Positions 1 through 8,023 of a stretch of DNA of 64,000 bases are shown here, piece by piece. Source of the stretch: JACPYM01 sp963699175 (lineage in GTDB: Bacteria > Acidobacteriota > Blastocatellia > RBC074); NCBI GenBank assembly GCA_963699175.1, contig OY969418.1, positions 6,510,001 to 6,574,000 on the forward strand, written 5' to 3'. A program made the position numbers and the translations under genes. The notes under the pieces are model-generated. The model did no database searches. It was given only the letters and a program-made list of their open reading frames with translations, and was not told the origin of the DNA. Position 1 is the stretch's first letter. Each line of letters starts with the position of its first letter.

Positions 1-60
1 ACAGGTGTAAGCACAATTGTTGGAACGAACAAAACCAATCTCACTCCCAAAGGGGTTGGC

Positions 61-840
61 TTGCTCAATGGTAAACAGATGGTCAAGCAGATGATGCGGC
101 GCATGGTTAATTGGTGTGGATACGACATTATCCGAAAAACAGATGATAACGAGGCTTATCCCAAGGGTTTTTCCGCAGCAGAGATTGAGATTATCAAGCG
201 CGTTCAACCCTACACGATGACTAGTTCTGAGCGTGTTGTTGGCTTGATTTCAGCAGTTAAATACATCGTAAGGAATCGTATTCCAGGTGACTTAGTGGAA
301 TGTGGTGTTTGGCGGGGTGGGAGCACGATGGTGGCTTTGCTGACATTGCTGGAGCTGGGCGAAACAGAGCGCCTCATTCATTTATTCGACACCTTCGAGG
401 GCATGACACCACCTGGCGCTAGAGATGTTATGTATAGCGGCCACACGGCCAACGAGTTACTTGCGATTCAACAAAACGTACCTGCCAGAAATCTTTGGTG
501 TTGGGCCACCAAGGAAGATGTGCGCCAAAATACGTTCTCCACGGGATACCCGCCAGACAAAATCAAATTCGTAGAAGGCGATGTGCTTGAAACCATTCCT
601 AATTCCGCGCCTGAGAGGATTGCGTTGTTACGGCTGGACACGGATTGGTACGAATCCACCCGGCATGAACTCATCCATCTCTACCCTCATTTAAGTCCGG
701 GCGGAGTTTTGATCATTGATGATTACGGGCATTGGCAAGGGGCGCGGGAGGCGACTGATGAATACTTTGAATCACATCAATACAAACCGATGTTACACCG
801 CATTGATTACACCGGCAGATGTTTGATCAAGATGATGTGA
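61..840 (+). CDS. TylF/MycF-type O-methyltransferase
   Basis: Probable SAM-dependent sugar O-methyltransferase of the TylF/macrocin family, here likely to modify a surface polysaccharide. Residues 79-88 (VECGVWRGGS) form the SAM-binding loop, followed by DTFEGM at 110-115, DTDWY at 193-197 and the metal-binding IDDYGHW at 219-225, the usual order in this family. About 259 aa matches the family length. The start is uncertain: TTG at 61 follows an AGGGG stretch at about 51-55, but ATG codons at 79, 91 and 94 are alternatives, and the frame is open back to base 1, so a start outside the window cannot be excluded. It lies 9 bp upstream of a glycosyltransferase on the same strand and heads the polysaccharide cluster. 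The sugar substrate cannot be read from the sequence. Confidence 0.85.
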   Translation: MLNGKQMVKQMMRRMVNWCGYDIIRKTDDNEAYPKGFSAAEIEIIKRVQPYTMTSSERVVGLISAVKYIVRNRIPGDLVECGVWRGGSTMVALLTLLELGETERLIHLFDTFEGMTPPGARDVMYSGHTANELLAIQQNVPARNLWCWATKEDVRQNTFSTGYPPDKIKFVEGDVLETIPNSAPERIALLRLDTDWYESTRHELIHLYPHLSPGGVLIIDDYGHWQGAREATDEYFESHQYKPMLHRIDYTGRCLIKMM

Positions 841-849
841 GCTAGAAAA

Positions 850-2010
850 ATGAAATGCTTGAAGCTGGCCGTTATTTGTGATCTGCGTGAGGAAGGCTGG
901 CCAAGTATGGAGTTGGTTGCGGAGATGCTTATTGCTCAAGTTAGCGCAAATTACGCGGCGCAGTTTTCAGCGGTCAAAGTGTGTCCGCCGATGAACCGGC
1001 GCTTCACGGCGCTTCCTGTTATCAAGCGGCAGCGGGCCGCCCACAACGCCGACCGGCTGCTCAATCGTTATTGGGATTATCCGCGCTGGTTACGGAACAG
1101 GCGCGGCGAGTTCGATTTGTTTCATTTGGTGGATCACAGTTATAGCCAACTTCTGCATGAACTGTCGGCAGAGCGCGTGGTGGTGACCTGCCATGATCTG
1201 GATACGTTCCGCTGTCTGCTGGAACCGGAATCGGAGCCTCGTCCGGCATGGTTCCGGTGGTTGATACAGCGCACGCTGGATGGGTTTCGCCGCGCGGCGC
1301 GGGTGGTTTGTGTCAGCGAAACGACGCGCCAACAATTGCTCGCGCATGGCTTGTTTACTCCCGACCGCCTTACCGTCATCCCGAACGGTGTTCATCCGAG
1401 TTGCACGCCGGGAAGCAATTTCCTTGCTGACGCCGAAGCCGCGCGGTTGCTGGGCGAAGCGGACGGCAGCCCGTTGCTGTTACACGTCGGCAGCGCCATT
1501 GCGCGTAAACGCATTGACGTGTTGCTGGAAGTTTTCGCCCGCGTCCGACGGGAGTTCCCGCGCGCACGTCTGATCCGCGTGGGCGGACCCTTTACGGCCG
1601 AGCAAATGGAGTTGGCGCAACGGCTGCAAGTGGCCGAGGCAGTAACGGTGCTGCCCTTATTGACCCGCGAAGTGGTGGCGGCTGTTTATCGTCGGGCGAC
1701 TTTGGTGTTGTTGCCTTCGGAGCGCGAAGGGTTCGGGTTGCCGGTCGCGGAAGCGCAGGCTTGTGGCGTGCCCGTTGTCGCCAGCGATCTTGCGGTGTTA
1801 CGTGAGGTAGGCGGTGAGGCGGCGATTTATTGCCCGATCTCTGACTCGGATGCGTGGAGTAAGACAATCGCCGCGCTGCTTGATGAACGCGAGTGCAACC
1901 CCATGAAATGGGCGCAGCGCCGTGCTGCCGGTTTGGCCGGAGCCGCACAGTTCACCTGGACAGAGCACGCCCGCAAACTCGTCACCCTTTATCAAGAGTT
2001 GCTGGCTTGA
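850..2010 (+). CDS. GT4-family glycosyltransferase
   Basis: Retaining GT-B glycosyltransferase of family GT4 (386 aa), expected to transfer a nucleotide-activated sugar at the inner membrane during polysaccharide assembly. The C-terminal half has the typical GT4 pattern: VIPNGVHPS near residue 178, LLHVGSAIARKR where the nucleotide-sugar site begins, and the EREGFGLPVAEAQACG stretch near 295 with the donor-binding EX7E motif. No signal peptide or membrane helix is evident. It starts 9 bp after the methyltransferase and is followed by palindrome A and gmd, so it probably belongs to the same transcription unit. Donor and acceptor are unknown. Confidence 0.88.
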   Translation: MKCLKLAVICDLREEGWPSMELVAEMLIAQVSANYAAQFSAVKVCPPMNRRFTALPVIKRQRAAHNADRLLNRYWDYPRWLRNRRGEFDLFHLVDHSYSQLLHELSAERVVVTCHDLDTFRCLLEPESEPRPAWFRWLIQRTLDGFRRAARVVCVSETTRQQLLAHGLFTPDRLTVIPNGVHPSCTPGSNFLADAEAARLLGEADGSPLLLHVGSAIARKRIDVLLEVFARVRREFPRARLIRVGGPFTAEQMELAQRLQVAEAVTVLPLLTREVVAAVYRRATLVLLPSEREGFGLPVAEAQACGVPVVASDLAVLREVGGEAAIYCPISDSDAWSKTIAALLDERECNPMKWAQRRAAGLAGAAQFTWTEHARKLVTLYQELLA

Positions 2011-2036
2011 ACACAAAATTGATTGGTGATCGCGAC

Positions 2037-2142
2037 GTACCGTAGGTTGTCCAACCTGCGGAGGTCGCCGTCAGAAAGCTGCTTGGTGGCCATTGAACAA
2101 TTCCTGAACCGGGTCATCTGCAGGTTGGACAACCTACGATAC
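2037..2142. repeat. Bipartite intergenic palindrome A
   Basis: Two arms of about 22 bp (2038-2060 and 2119-2141) are reverse complements with one mismatch. Each arm is also a short palindrome (AGGTTGTCCAACCT). The roughly 58-base interior contains AAGCTGCTTGGTGGCC followed by TGAACA, similar to the interiors of palindromes C and H. It fills the gap between the GT4 gene and gmd and ends just before the gmd ribosome-binding site. Confidence 0.85.
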
Positions 2143-2158
2143 TTTTACGAGGAGAAGT

Positions 2159-3193
2159 ATGAAGAAGAAAGCACTGATTACCGGCATCACCGGTCAAGAC
2201 GGCAGCTATTTAACCGAATACCTGTTGAGCCTGGGTTACGAGGTGCATGGCATCGTCCGGCGTGTGTCGTTGGAAGACCCGGAACGCCGTTTCAGCCGAA
2301 TTGGTCATTTGCTGGATCAGGTTCACCTGCACGCGGCGAGCCTGGAAAGTTACCCGAGCATCTTTCACGTTTTCAGCCAGCACGAGTTTGACGAGTGTTA
2401 TCACCTGGCGGCGCAAAGCTTCGTGGCGGAAAGCTTCGCCGACGGGTTTTCGACGATGAACACCAACATTAACGGTACGCATTTTGTGTTGGCCGCGCTG
2501 CGCGAGGTGCGCCCGCAATGCAAATTCTACTTCGCCGGGTCGAGTGAAATGTTTGGCAAGGTAGAAGTGGCGCCACAACGCGAAGACACCCGCTTCCATC
2601 CGCGCAGCCCCTACGGAATAAGTAAAGTGGCCGGGTTCGACTTAACCAGAAATTACCGGGAAGCATACGGAATGTTCTGCTGCAACGGCATTCTGTTCAA
2701 TCACGAAGGCCCTCGCCGCGGCTACGAGTTCGTCACGCGCAAGATCACCAACAGCGTGGCGCGCATAAAACTTGGGCTGGCATCCGAAGTACGCCTGGGC
2801 AATCTGGACGCCAAGCGAGACTGGGGGCATTCGAAGGATTACGTGCGGGCGATGCACCTGATGTTGCAGGAACCGGAGCCGGACGATTATGTGATTGCCA
2901 CCGGCGAGACACACAGCGTGCGCGAATTCTGTGAACTGGCGTTTGCCGAAGCCGGGCTGGATTACCGCGATTTTGTCATCGTGGACAAGCGATTTTACCG
3001 GCCCGCCGAAGTTGAGTTGTTAGTGGGAGATGCCACGAAAGCCCGGGGCAGGCTGGATTGGGAACCACACTACAGTTTCCATAACCTGGTTCGCGAAATG
3101 GTTCAATCCGATCTGCAACAGACTGATCGCATGGTAAAGCAAAGCCGTGAATTCGCGATGGCTGCAACGCCGAGTTTCCAGGCAATTGTTTAA
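2159..3193 (+). CDS. gmd: GDP-mannose 4,6-dehydratase
   Basis: Extended short-chain dehydrogenase that converts GDP-D-mannose to GDP-4-keto-6-deoxy-D-mannose, the precursor of GDP-fucose, GDP-rhamnose and related deoxysugars. The N-terminus shows the NADP-binding GITGQDGSYL at 9-18. Catalytic residues lie in GSSEMFG (127-133) and SPYGISK (150-156; Tyr152, Lys156). NHEGPRRGYEFVTRKI matches the Gmd substrate-binding segment. A strong GAGGAGA ribosome-binding site precedes the ATG. At 344 aa it has the expected length. The reductase that would normally finish the sugar (Rmd or Fcl) is not in this window. Confidence 0.93.
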   Translation: MKKKALITGITGQDGSYLTEYLLSLGYEVHGIVRRVSLEDPERRFSRIGHLLDQVHLHAASLESYPSIFHVFSQHEFDECYHLAAQSFVAESFADGFSTMNTNINGTHFVLAALREVRPQCKFYFAGSSEMFGKVEVAPQREDTRFHPRSPYGISKVAGFDLTRNYREAYGMFCCNGILFNHEGPRRGYEFVTRKITNSVARIKLGLASEVRLGNLDAKRDWGHSKDYVRAMHLMLQEPEPDDYVIATGETHSVREFCELAFAEAGLDYRDFVIVDKRFYRPAEVELLVGDATKARGRLDWEPHYSFHNLVREMVQSDLQQTDRMVKQSREFAMAATPSFQAIV

Positions 3194-3531
3194 CCGAAGT
3201 GACGATAGTGACATGGAAAATGCGAGAGGGTGTCAATCGCGACTTACCCGCAAACCAGATAAACAAAAGGCCTTTCCGATGTTTGTCATAGCTAAGGCTA
3301 AAATTTTCGAGGGTGCTCATTTCTGTCCGCAAAGGATGACGAGGGACAAAAGTATTGCCGCTTCCATTTTTAACCAGAAACTCCGCCCTTATTCCGAAAT
3401 AACTCGATAGCTACAGCATGTTTTGAAGTACCTGGCGGTCGTGATTTGCGACTGTTAGCTACTGGATTGCCTATCTTATGCTGCTACTTGTAGCTTGGTG
3501 AATAACAGATCAAAGGAATGAAAGACACATT
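3194..3531. other. Intergenic region between gmd and the epimerase gene
   Basis: A 338-base stretch without a convincing gene. Around 3408-3500 there is a weak inverted repeat (AGCTACAGCAT against ATGCTGCTACTTGTAGCT) with CTACTGGATTGC between its halves, faintly like the AGTGGATTGC core of palindromes E and F. It could be a decayed copy. No clear promoter was recognised. Confidence 0.4.
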
Positions 3532-4644
3532 ATGAAAGTAGTTATTACCGGCGGGGCTGGGTTTATTGGTTGTAATGCCGCCAGCCGCTATCTGCAACGT
3601 GGCGAAAAGATCGTCATCATTGACAACTTGTCACGGCCCGGGGCGCAGGAAAATCTGGAATGGTTACGCGGATTCGGCCCATTGGAGTTTTTGCCGATTG
3701 ATATTCGTGATGGGCGAAACGTCACGCAGGCTTTTGTCAAGCATCGCAACGCCGACCTGGTGTTGCATCTGGCCGCTCAGGTAGCTGTGACGACTTCGGT
3801 AATTGATCCCAGAAGCGATTTTGAATCCAATGCGTTGGGAACGTTCAACGTGCTGGAAGGAATTCGACAGGCGGGCATTGATGCGCCGGTGATCTACTCT
3901 TCGACCAACAAAGTCTATGGCGGGATGGAAAATATGGGGATCGTCGAACGCGATGGCCATTATGCTTATGCCAATCTGCCCAATGGCGTCGGGGAAGAAC
4001 AATGCCTGGATTTCCATTCGCCCTACGGCTGTTCGAAAGGGGCGGGCGATCAGTACATGCGCGATTATCATCGCATTTACGGGTTGAATACAGTGGTTTT
4101 CCGGCAATCCTGTATCTATGGCTACCGCCAATTCGGCATGGAAGATCAGGGCTGGGTGGCCTGGTTTACGATTGCCACGCAACTGGGATGGCCGATCACT
4201 GTTTACGGAGACGGGAAACAGGTACGCGACATCCTTTTCGTCGAAGACCTGATCGACGCTTATGAAGCCGCCGCCGCCAATATCAATCAGGTAGCCGGCC
4301 AGATTTACAACATCGGAGGCGGGCCGGAAAACGTTATCTCCCTGATTGATTTGTTGGAGCATCTGGAACGGCAGGAGGGGCAGCCCGTCGCTTACCGGCG
4401 CGACGATTGGAGGCCCGGCGACCAACGGATTTATGTCAGCGACATTCGCCATGCGCAACAGGAATTGCAATGGACTCCAAGAGTAACTTGGCAACATGGT
4501 CTGAACCTGATTTACGATTGGGTGAACGCCAATCAGGCGCTCTTTACCACCTCAAGTAACCAGAACAAGACTGAAGCACATCATCAAATACCGAATCTGG
4601 TAGTGCTCCCAGCCCCCATTACAGCCTTGCCCGCAATCCCATGA
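3532..4644 (+). CDS. NAD-dependent epimerase, CDP-paratose 2-epimerase-like
   Basis: Extended SDR sugar-nucleotide enzyme of 370 aa. GGAGFIG at 7-13 binds NAD. The catalytic set is Ser123/Ser124/Thr125, Tyr165 and Lys169 (SPYGCSK). The segment FRQSCIYGYRQFGMEDQGW is characteristic of CDP-paratose 2-epimerase (Tyv), which makes CDP-tyvelose; this assignment rests on remembered family pattern. The last 35 or so residues, after the WVNANQ segment, are a low-complexity Pro/Asn tail unlike the family. It lies 12 bp before a GT4 gene. Other CDP-dideoxysugar genes are absent here, so a different sugar nucleotide is possible. Confidence 0.82.
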   Translation: MKVVITGGAGFIGCNAASRYLQRGEKIVIIDNLSRPGAQENLEWLRGFGPLEFLPIDIRDGRNVTQAFVKHRNADLVLHLAAQVAVTTSVIDPRSDFESNALGTFNVLEGIRQAGIDAPVIYSSTNKVYGGMENMGIVERDGHYAYANLPNGVGEEQCLDFHSPYGCSKGAGDQYMRDYHRIYGLNTVVFRQSCIYGYRQFGMEDQGWVAWFTIATQLGWPITVYGDGKQVRDILFVEDLIDAYEAAAANINQVAGQIYNIGGGPENVISLIDLLEHLERQEGQPVAYRRDDWRPGDQRIYVSDIRHAQQELQWTPRVTWQHGLNLIYDWVNANQALFTTSSNQNKTEAHHQIPNLVVLPAPITALPAIP

Positions 4645-4656
4645 AGAAAGGTAAAG

Positions 4657-5910
4657 ATGACAACCGCAATCGCCAAGTCCGACATGAGTCTCCCCGGTCT
4701 AGACATCTTGCAAGTCGGCAAATTCTATCCGCCCCATATGGGCGGAATGGAAACGCACCTACAAATATTGTGCGAAAACCTGCAGCCATTCGTTACTGTG
4801 CGGGTTGTGGTGGCTAATAGCTGCCGTCAGAGCACAGAGGATTCGATACACGGCGTCAAAGTAGTGCGGGTAGGCACTCTCTTCAATTTTTCGGCGGCGG
4901 CGGTATGTCCGCGGATGGTTGCCGAAATTCGCCGGTCGAAAGCCGACATCGTGCATTTGCATTTGCCTAACCCAATGGCGACAGTGGCTTATTTGGCCAG
5001 CGGACATCGCGGCAAGCTAGTCATTACTTATCACAGCGATGTGGTGCGTCAGAAACTTTTGGCCCGATTCTTTCAGCCGATACTATACAGCCTGTTGAAA
5101 CGCTGTTCAGCCATCATCGCCACCTCTCCCAACTACATTGCCACTTCCCGGGTGTTAAAAGATTTTCGCGACCGTTGCCAGGTAATTCCCTACGGTATAC
5201 CGGTGGAGCAATTTCAACTGCCTGATCAAACGCTGGTGGAACAGATTCGCGAAAAACATGGCAACCGATTGGTGCTCAGTGTAGGCAGGCTGGTCTATTA
5301 CAAAGGCTTCGAATACCTGATTCGTGCGATGGCGAAGGTGGACGGGCGTTTGTTGATCGTTGGCGATGGTCCTTTGCGCGGTAGCCTGGAGCAGGTGGCC
5401 AGAGATTGCGGCGTTGCCGACCGGGTCGTTTTCCTCGGCGAGGTACAAAACGAAGACACGATTCCTTATTACCATGCGGCAGACCTTTTTGCGCTGGCTT
5501 CGGTTGCGCGCAGCGAAGCTTTCGGCATTGTTCAACTTGAAGCAATGGCCTGCGGCAAGCCGGTGGTTAATACCTGGCTTGATTCGGGCGTGCCATTCGT
5601 CTCGCTGAACGAAGTCAGCGGGCTGACGGTATTGCCAATGGATTCTGATGCGCTTGCCGGAGCGATTAATATCCTGTTGGACGATTCCGAATTGCGAGCT
5701 AAATACGGTGCGTCGGCACTGGCGCGAGCGCGCGAGAAGTTCGCGCTGGATGGAATGATACATCGAATGCTACAACTTTATGCTCAAGTCGCAGGGCGGC
5801 AAACTGATTTGTCAAAGGGTTTGGTAATGAATGAAGCGGAGAAGGGTTTAGATGGTGCGACTGTAGGGGTGGCGGCGCGAGCATCCGCCTACACCAATCA
5901 TCAGAAATGA
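4657..5910 (+). CDS. GT4-family glycosyltransferase
   Basis: GT4 glycosyltransferase (417 aa). The N-terminal domain carries the acceptor-side glycine loop KFYPPHMGGMETH near residue 25. The C-terminal domain shows SVGRLVYYKGFEYL and the EAFGIVQLEAMACGKPVV donor motif near 285-303. An AAAGG ribosome-binding site lies 5 bases before the ATG. The final 30 residues (after about 385) are not GT-like and are encoded by a stretch with an imperfect inverted repeat at about 5866-5900, perhaps a repeat that has been read through into the gene. It sits between the epimerase and the initiating transferase. Confidence 0.87.
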   Translation: MTTAIAKSDMSLPGLDILQVGKFYPPHMGGMETHLQILCENLQPFVTVRVVVANSCRQSTEDSIHGVKVVRVGTLFNFSAAAVCPRMVAEIRRSKADIVHLHLPNPMATVAYLASGHRGKLVITYHSDVVRQKLLARFFQPILYSLLKRCSAIIATSPNYIATSRVLKDFRDRCQVIPYGIPVEQFQLPDQTLVEQIREKHGNRLVLSVGRLVYYKGFEYLIRAMAKVDGRLLIVGDGPLRGSLEQVARDCGVADRVVFLGEVQNEDTIPYYHAADLFALASVARSEAFGIVQLEAMACGKPVVNTWLDSGVPFVSLNEVSGLTVLPMDSDALAGAINILLDDSELRAKYGASALARAREKFALDGMIHRMLQLYAQVAGRQTDLSKGLVMNEAEKGLDGATVGVAARASAYTNHQK

Positions 5911-5965
5911 GTCATCAGCTTAGCAGATCAACGTACCCCGAGTTTCTCGTAGCCTGAAGTTATCA

Positions 5966-7546
5966 GTGCGATCCTATTTGATTTTATTCTCACTTTCGTT
6001 CTTGTTTTCTATCGGGATGACCCCATTGGTGCGCCGGTGGGGGGTGCGGTGGGGGGCAGTGGATCTACCGGATGGGGGCCGGCGGATTCATCAACTGCCG
6101 ACGCCACGGCTGGGTGGCATTGCCATCTATTTGGCTTTTCTGGGGGCCTTATTGTGTGCGCCATGGCTGGACAATCGTGTCAGGGGTGACTTAATGGCCA
6201 ACTGGCGGGCAGTGGCGGCAGTGATGGTGGCGGGAACGCTGGTATTCGCGCTGGGAGTTTATGACGATTTTCGTACTGCGAATGCCTCGATCAAAATCTC
6301 GGTGCAGGTAATCGCAGCCATGATCCTTTACTATTGCGGGTTTCGCATCAACGGGCTTTCCTCTCCGTTCGGCGGTTCGTGGGAATTGCCGATGGCGCTC
6401 AGTTTTCCGCTGACGGCATTATGGGTTGTCGGCATCACCAATGCATTCAATTTGATTGATGGGATTGACGGGTTGGCTGCCGGAGCGTCGGTCTTCGCGT
6501 TGCTGTCGCTGCTGATCTGTTCGTTGGCACAGGGGCACCCTGAAATCAGTTTGCTCAGCATTGTGCTGCTTGGGGCGGTGATCGGTTTTCTGCGTTACAA
6601 CTTCAATCCGGCGACAATCTTCCTGGGCGATTCGGGAAGCTTGTTGCTCGGTTTTATGGCGGCGGCGCTTTCGCTCATCGGCGCGCAGAAAAGCCCTACG
6701 CTGATTGCCATTGCCATTCCGCTGGTGTCGTTTGGGTTACCGGTGACCGAGGTGTTGATCTCGATTGGCCGCCGCTTTTTGACTGGCGTCCCGTTGTTTG
6801 AAGGTGACGGGAGGCACATTCACCATATGCTTTTGCATCGCGGATTGTCGCAGCGGCAGACCGTGATTCTGCTTTACGCCATCTGTGCGCTTTTCTCGCT
6901 TTTCGGAGTTTTGCTTTTGAATCCGCAGCGATATACGGCAGCGCTTGTTTTCTTCGCGCTGGGTGTCGGAATGGTGATTGGAGTACAGCACCTCCGATAC
7001 CATGAGTTTAAGGCGTTGGGAAAGCAGTTCAAACAGAGGGTGGGACGCCGCCGGCGCACCTTTGCCTTTTATACACAACTTCGACGCACCAGCGACGAAT
7101 TGCGTCTGACGCAAACGGTTGAACAACTCATGGCAGCCCTTGCGGAATTATCCACGGCGCAGGCCTTCGACCTTGTCACCCTGGAGTTGCGTCAGATTCC
7201 TGCTACTGCGGAAGCAGAACTGAGGCTGGCAAAAGTGGCTGCACTGATGACCGGAACGGAGGGCGCTGCGTGGAAATGGGCCTGGAAGCGGGGAGAGATT
7301 GCCTTGATAGGCACACCCACGGAACATCAATGCCGGGGGTTGCGAGCACCACTCATCAACGGACAAGGCACAGCCCTTGGCGTTATCACTTTCCACTGCC
7401 ATGTCGCAAATGACGAGTTGACTGTCCGCCTGGGTCAAGGCAGTGACTTGCTTTGCTTCGAGTTGAGCGCTGCTTTGGATCGTCTGGGCAGTAAAAATCC
7501 ACAAAATGTTGGTGGTAAACTCCGGCAAGCCGGGACGGCCGCTTGA
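5966..7546 (+). CDS. WecA/MraY-like polyprenyl-phosphate sugar-1-phosphate transferase with extra C-terminal domain
   Basis: Polytopic membrane enzyme of the glycosyltransferase 4 superfamily (WecA/TagO/MraY), which loads a HexNAc-1-phosphate from a UDP-sugar onto undecaprenyl phosphate. About ten hydrophobic segments occupy residues 1-345. The catalytic motifs are VYDDFR at 98-103, NAFNLIDGIDGL at 159-170, FLGDSGS at 219-225 and the HIHH loop at 284-287. From about residue 350 to 526 a soluble tail follows (Arg-rich junction, then a mixed alpha/beta region resembling a GAF-type fold) that classical WecA lacks; its function is unknown. The start is GTG. It ends the polysaccharide cluster. Confidence 0.88.
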   Translation: MRSYLILFSLSFLFSIGMTPLVRRWGVRWGAVDLPDGGRRIHQLPTPRLGGIAIYLAFLGALLCAPWLDNRVRGDLMANWRAVAAVMVAGTLVFALGVYDDFRTANASIKISVQVIAAMILYYCGFRINGLSSPFGGSWELPMALSFPLTALWVVGITNAFNLIDGIDGLAAGASVFALLSLLICSLAQGHPEISLLSIVLLGAVIGFLRYNFNPATIFLGDSGSLLLGFMAAALSLIGAQKSPTLIAIAIPLVSFGLPVTEVLISIGRRFLTGVPLFEGDGRHIHHMLLHRGLSQRQTVILLYAICALFSLFGVLLLNPQRYTAALVFFALGVGMVIGVQHLRYHEFKALGKQFKQRVGRRRRTFAFYTQLRRTSDELRLTQTVEQLMAALAELSTAQAFDLVTLELRQIPATAEAELRLAKVAALMTGTEGAAWKWAWKRGEIALIGTPTEHQCRGLRAPLINGQGTALGVITFHCHVANDELTVRLGQGSDLLCFELSAALDRLGSKNPQNVGGKLRQAGTAA

Positions 7547-7649
7547 TTTTATTCCAAGTGATCAGGACCGAGGCTCGGTCTTAAACTTAGACGACGCAAC
7601 TCAACCCAACTAAAGTTGGATGAGCTTTGGTTACTCGTTTTTCAGTCAA

Positions 7650-7995
7650 GGCGACAGTCGCCGAGCCCGGATCGCTCTAGCGGGCCACGCGCCAGATGGC
7701 CTTGTCATTGGCGACCGCAGCGAATAGATCTGCCGCAGATAATATGATGCGGGGCCGACGGCGTATCAAACCAGCACTGCTGCATGGATTTCGGGAAGCC
7801 TATCAAAAGGTGCTCGCCGACAAACAACTCAGCGCTTGCGGTAAAAAGGCTGGTCAGACAAGTCACATAGAGCGCTGGAACAAAACGCTTCACAAACGTC
7901 TGGCATATTCCGTCCGCAAGATTTTATCTTTTCCAGCTTCGAGATGGCGCACGCAGTTTGTTTGCGACCCTTTAGTTATCGCCATGACCAGCGCT
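7650..7995 (+). pseudogene. Decayed IS1-family transposase (InsB-like) remnant
   Basis: Three frames must be joined to recover an IS1-like C-terminal transposase. ARQMAL then VIGDRSE (about 7688-7730) is in one frame and ends at a TAG. HGFREAYQKVLADK and HIERWNKTLHKRLA...RKILSF (about 7783-7935) are in another. FEMAHAVCLRPFSYRHDQR (about 7939-7998) is in a third. The order and wording match the IS1 InsB pattern GDRSE...FWEAYQKV...HVERWNNTLRQRL...RKTLSF...RLFLHRYN, including the DDE-region HxERWNNTLRQR box. No N-terminal half or clear terminal inverted repeats are visible. It abuts the 3' end of comM. Confidence 0.75.
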
Positions 7996-8023
7996 TTTAC
8001 CTGGTCGAATTGCTCCCTTTCTC

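Noticed and set aside
2023..2391. A 122-codon frame that starts in palindrome A
   Set aside because: It runs through gmd in the wrong frame and has no ribosome-binding site or domain.
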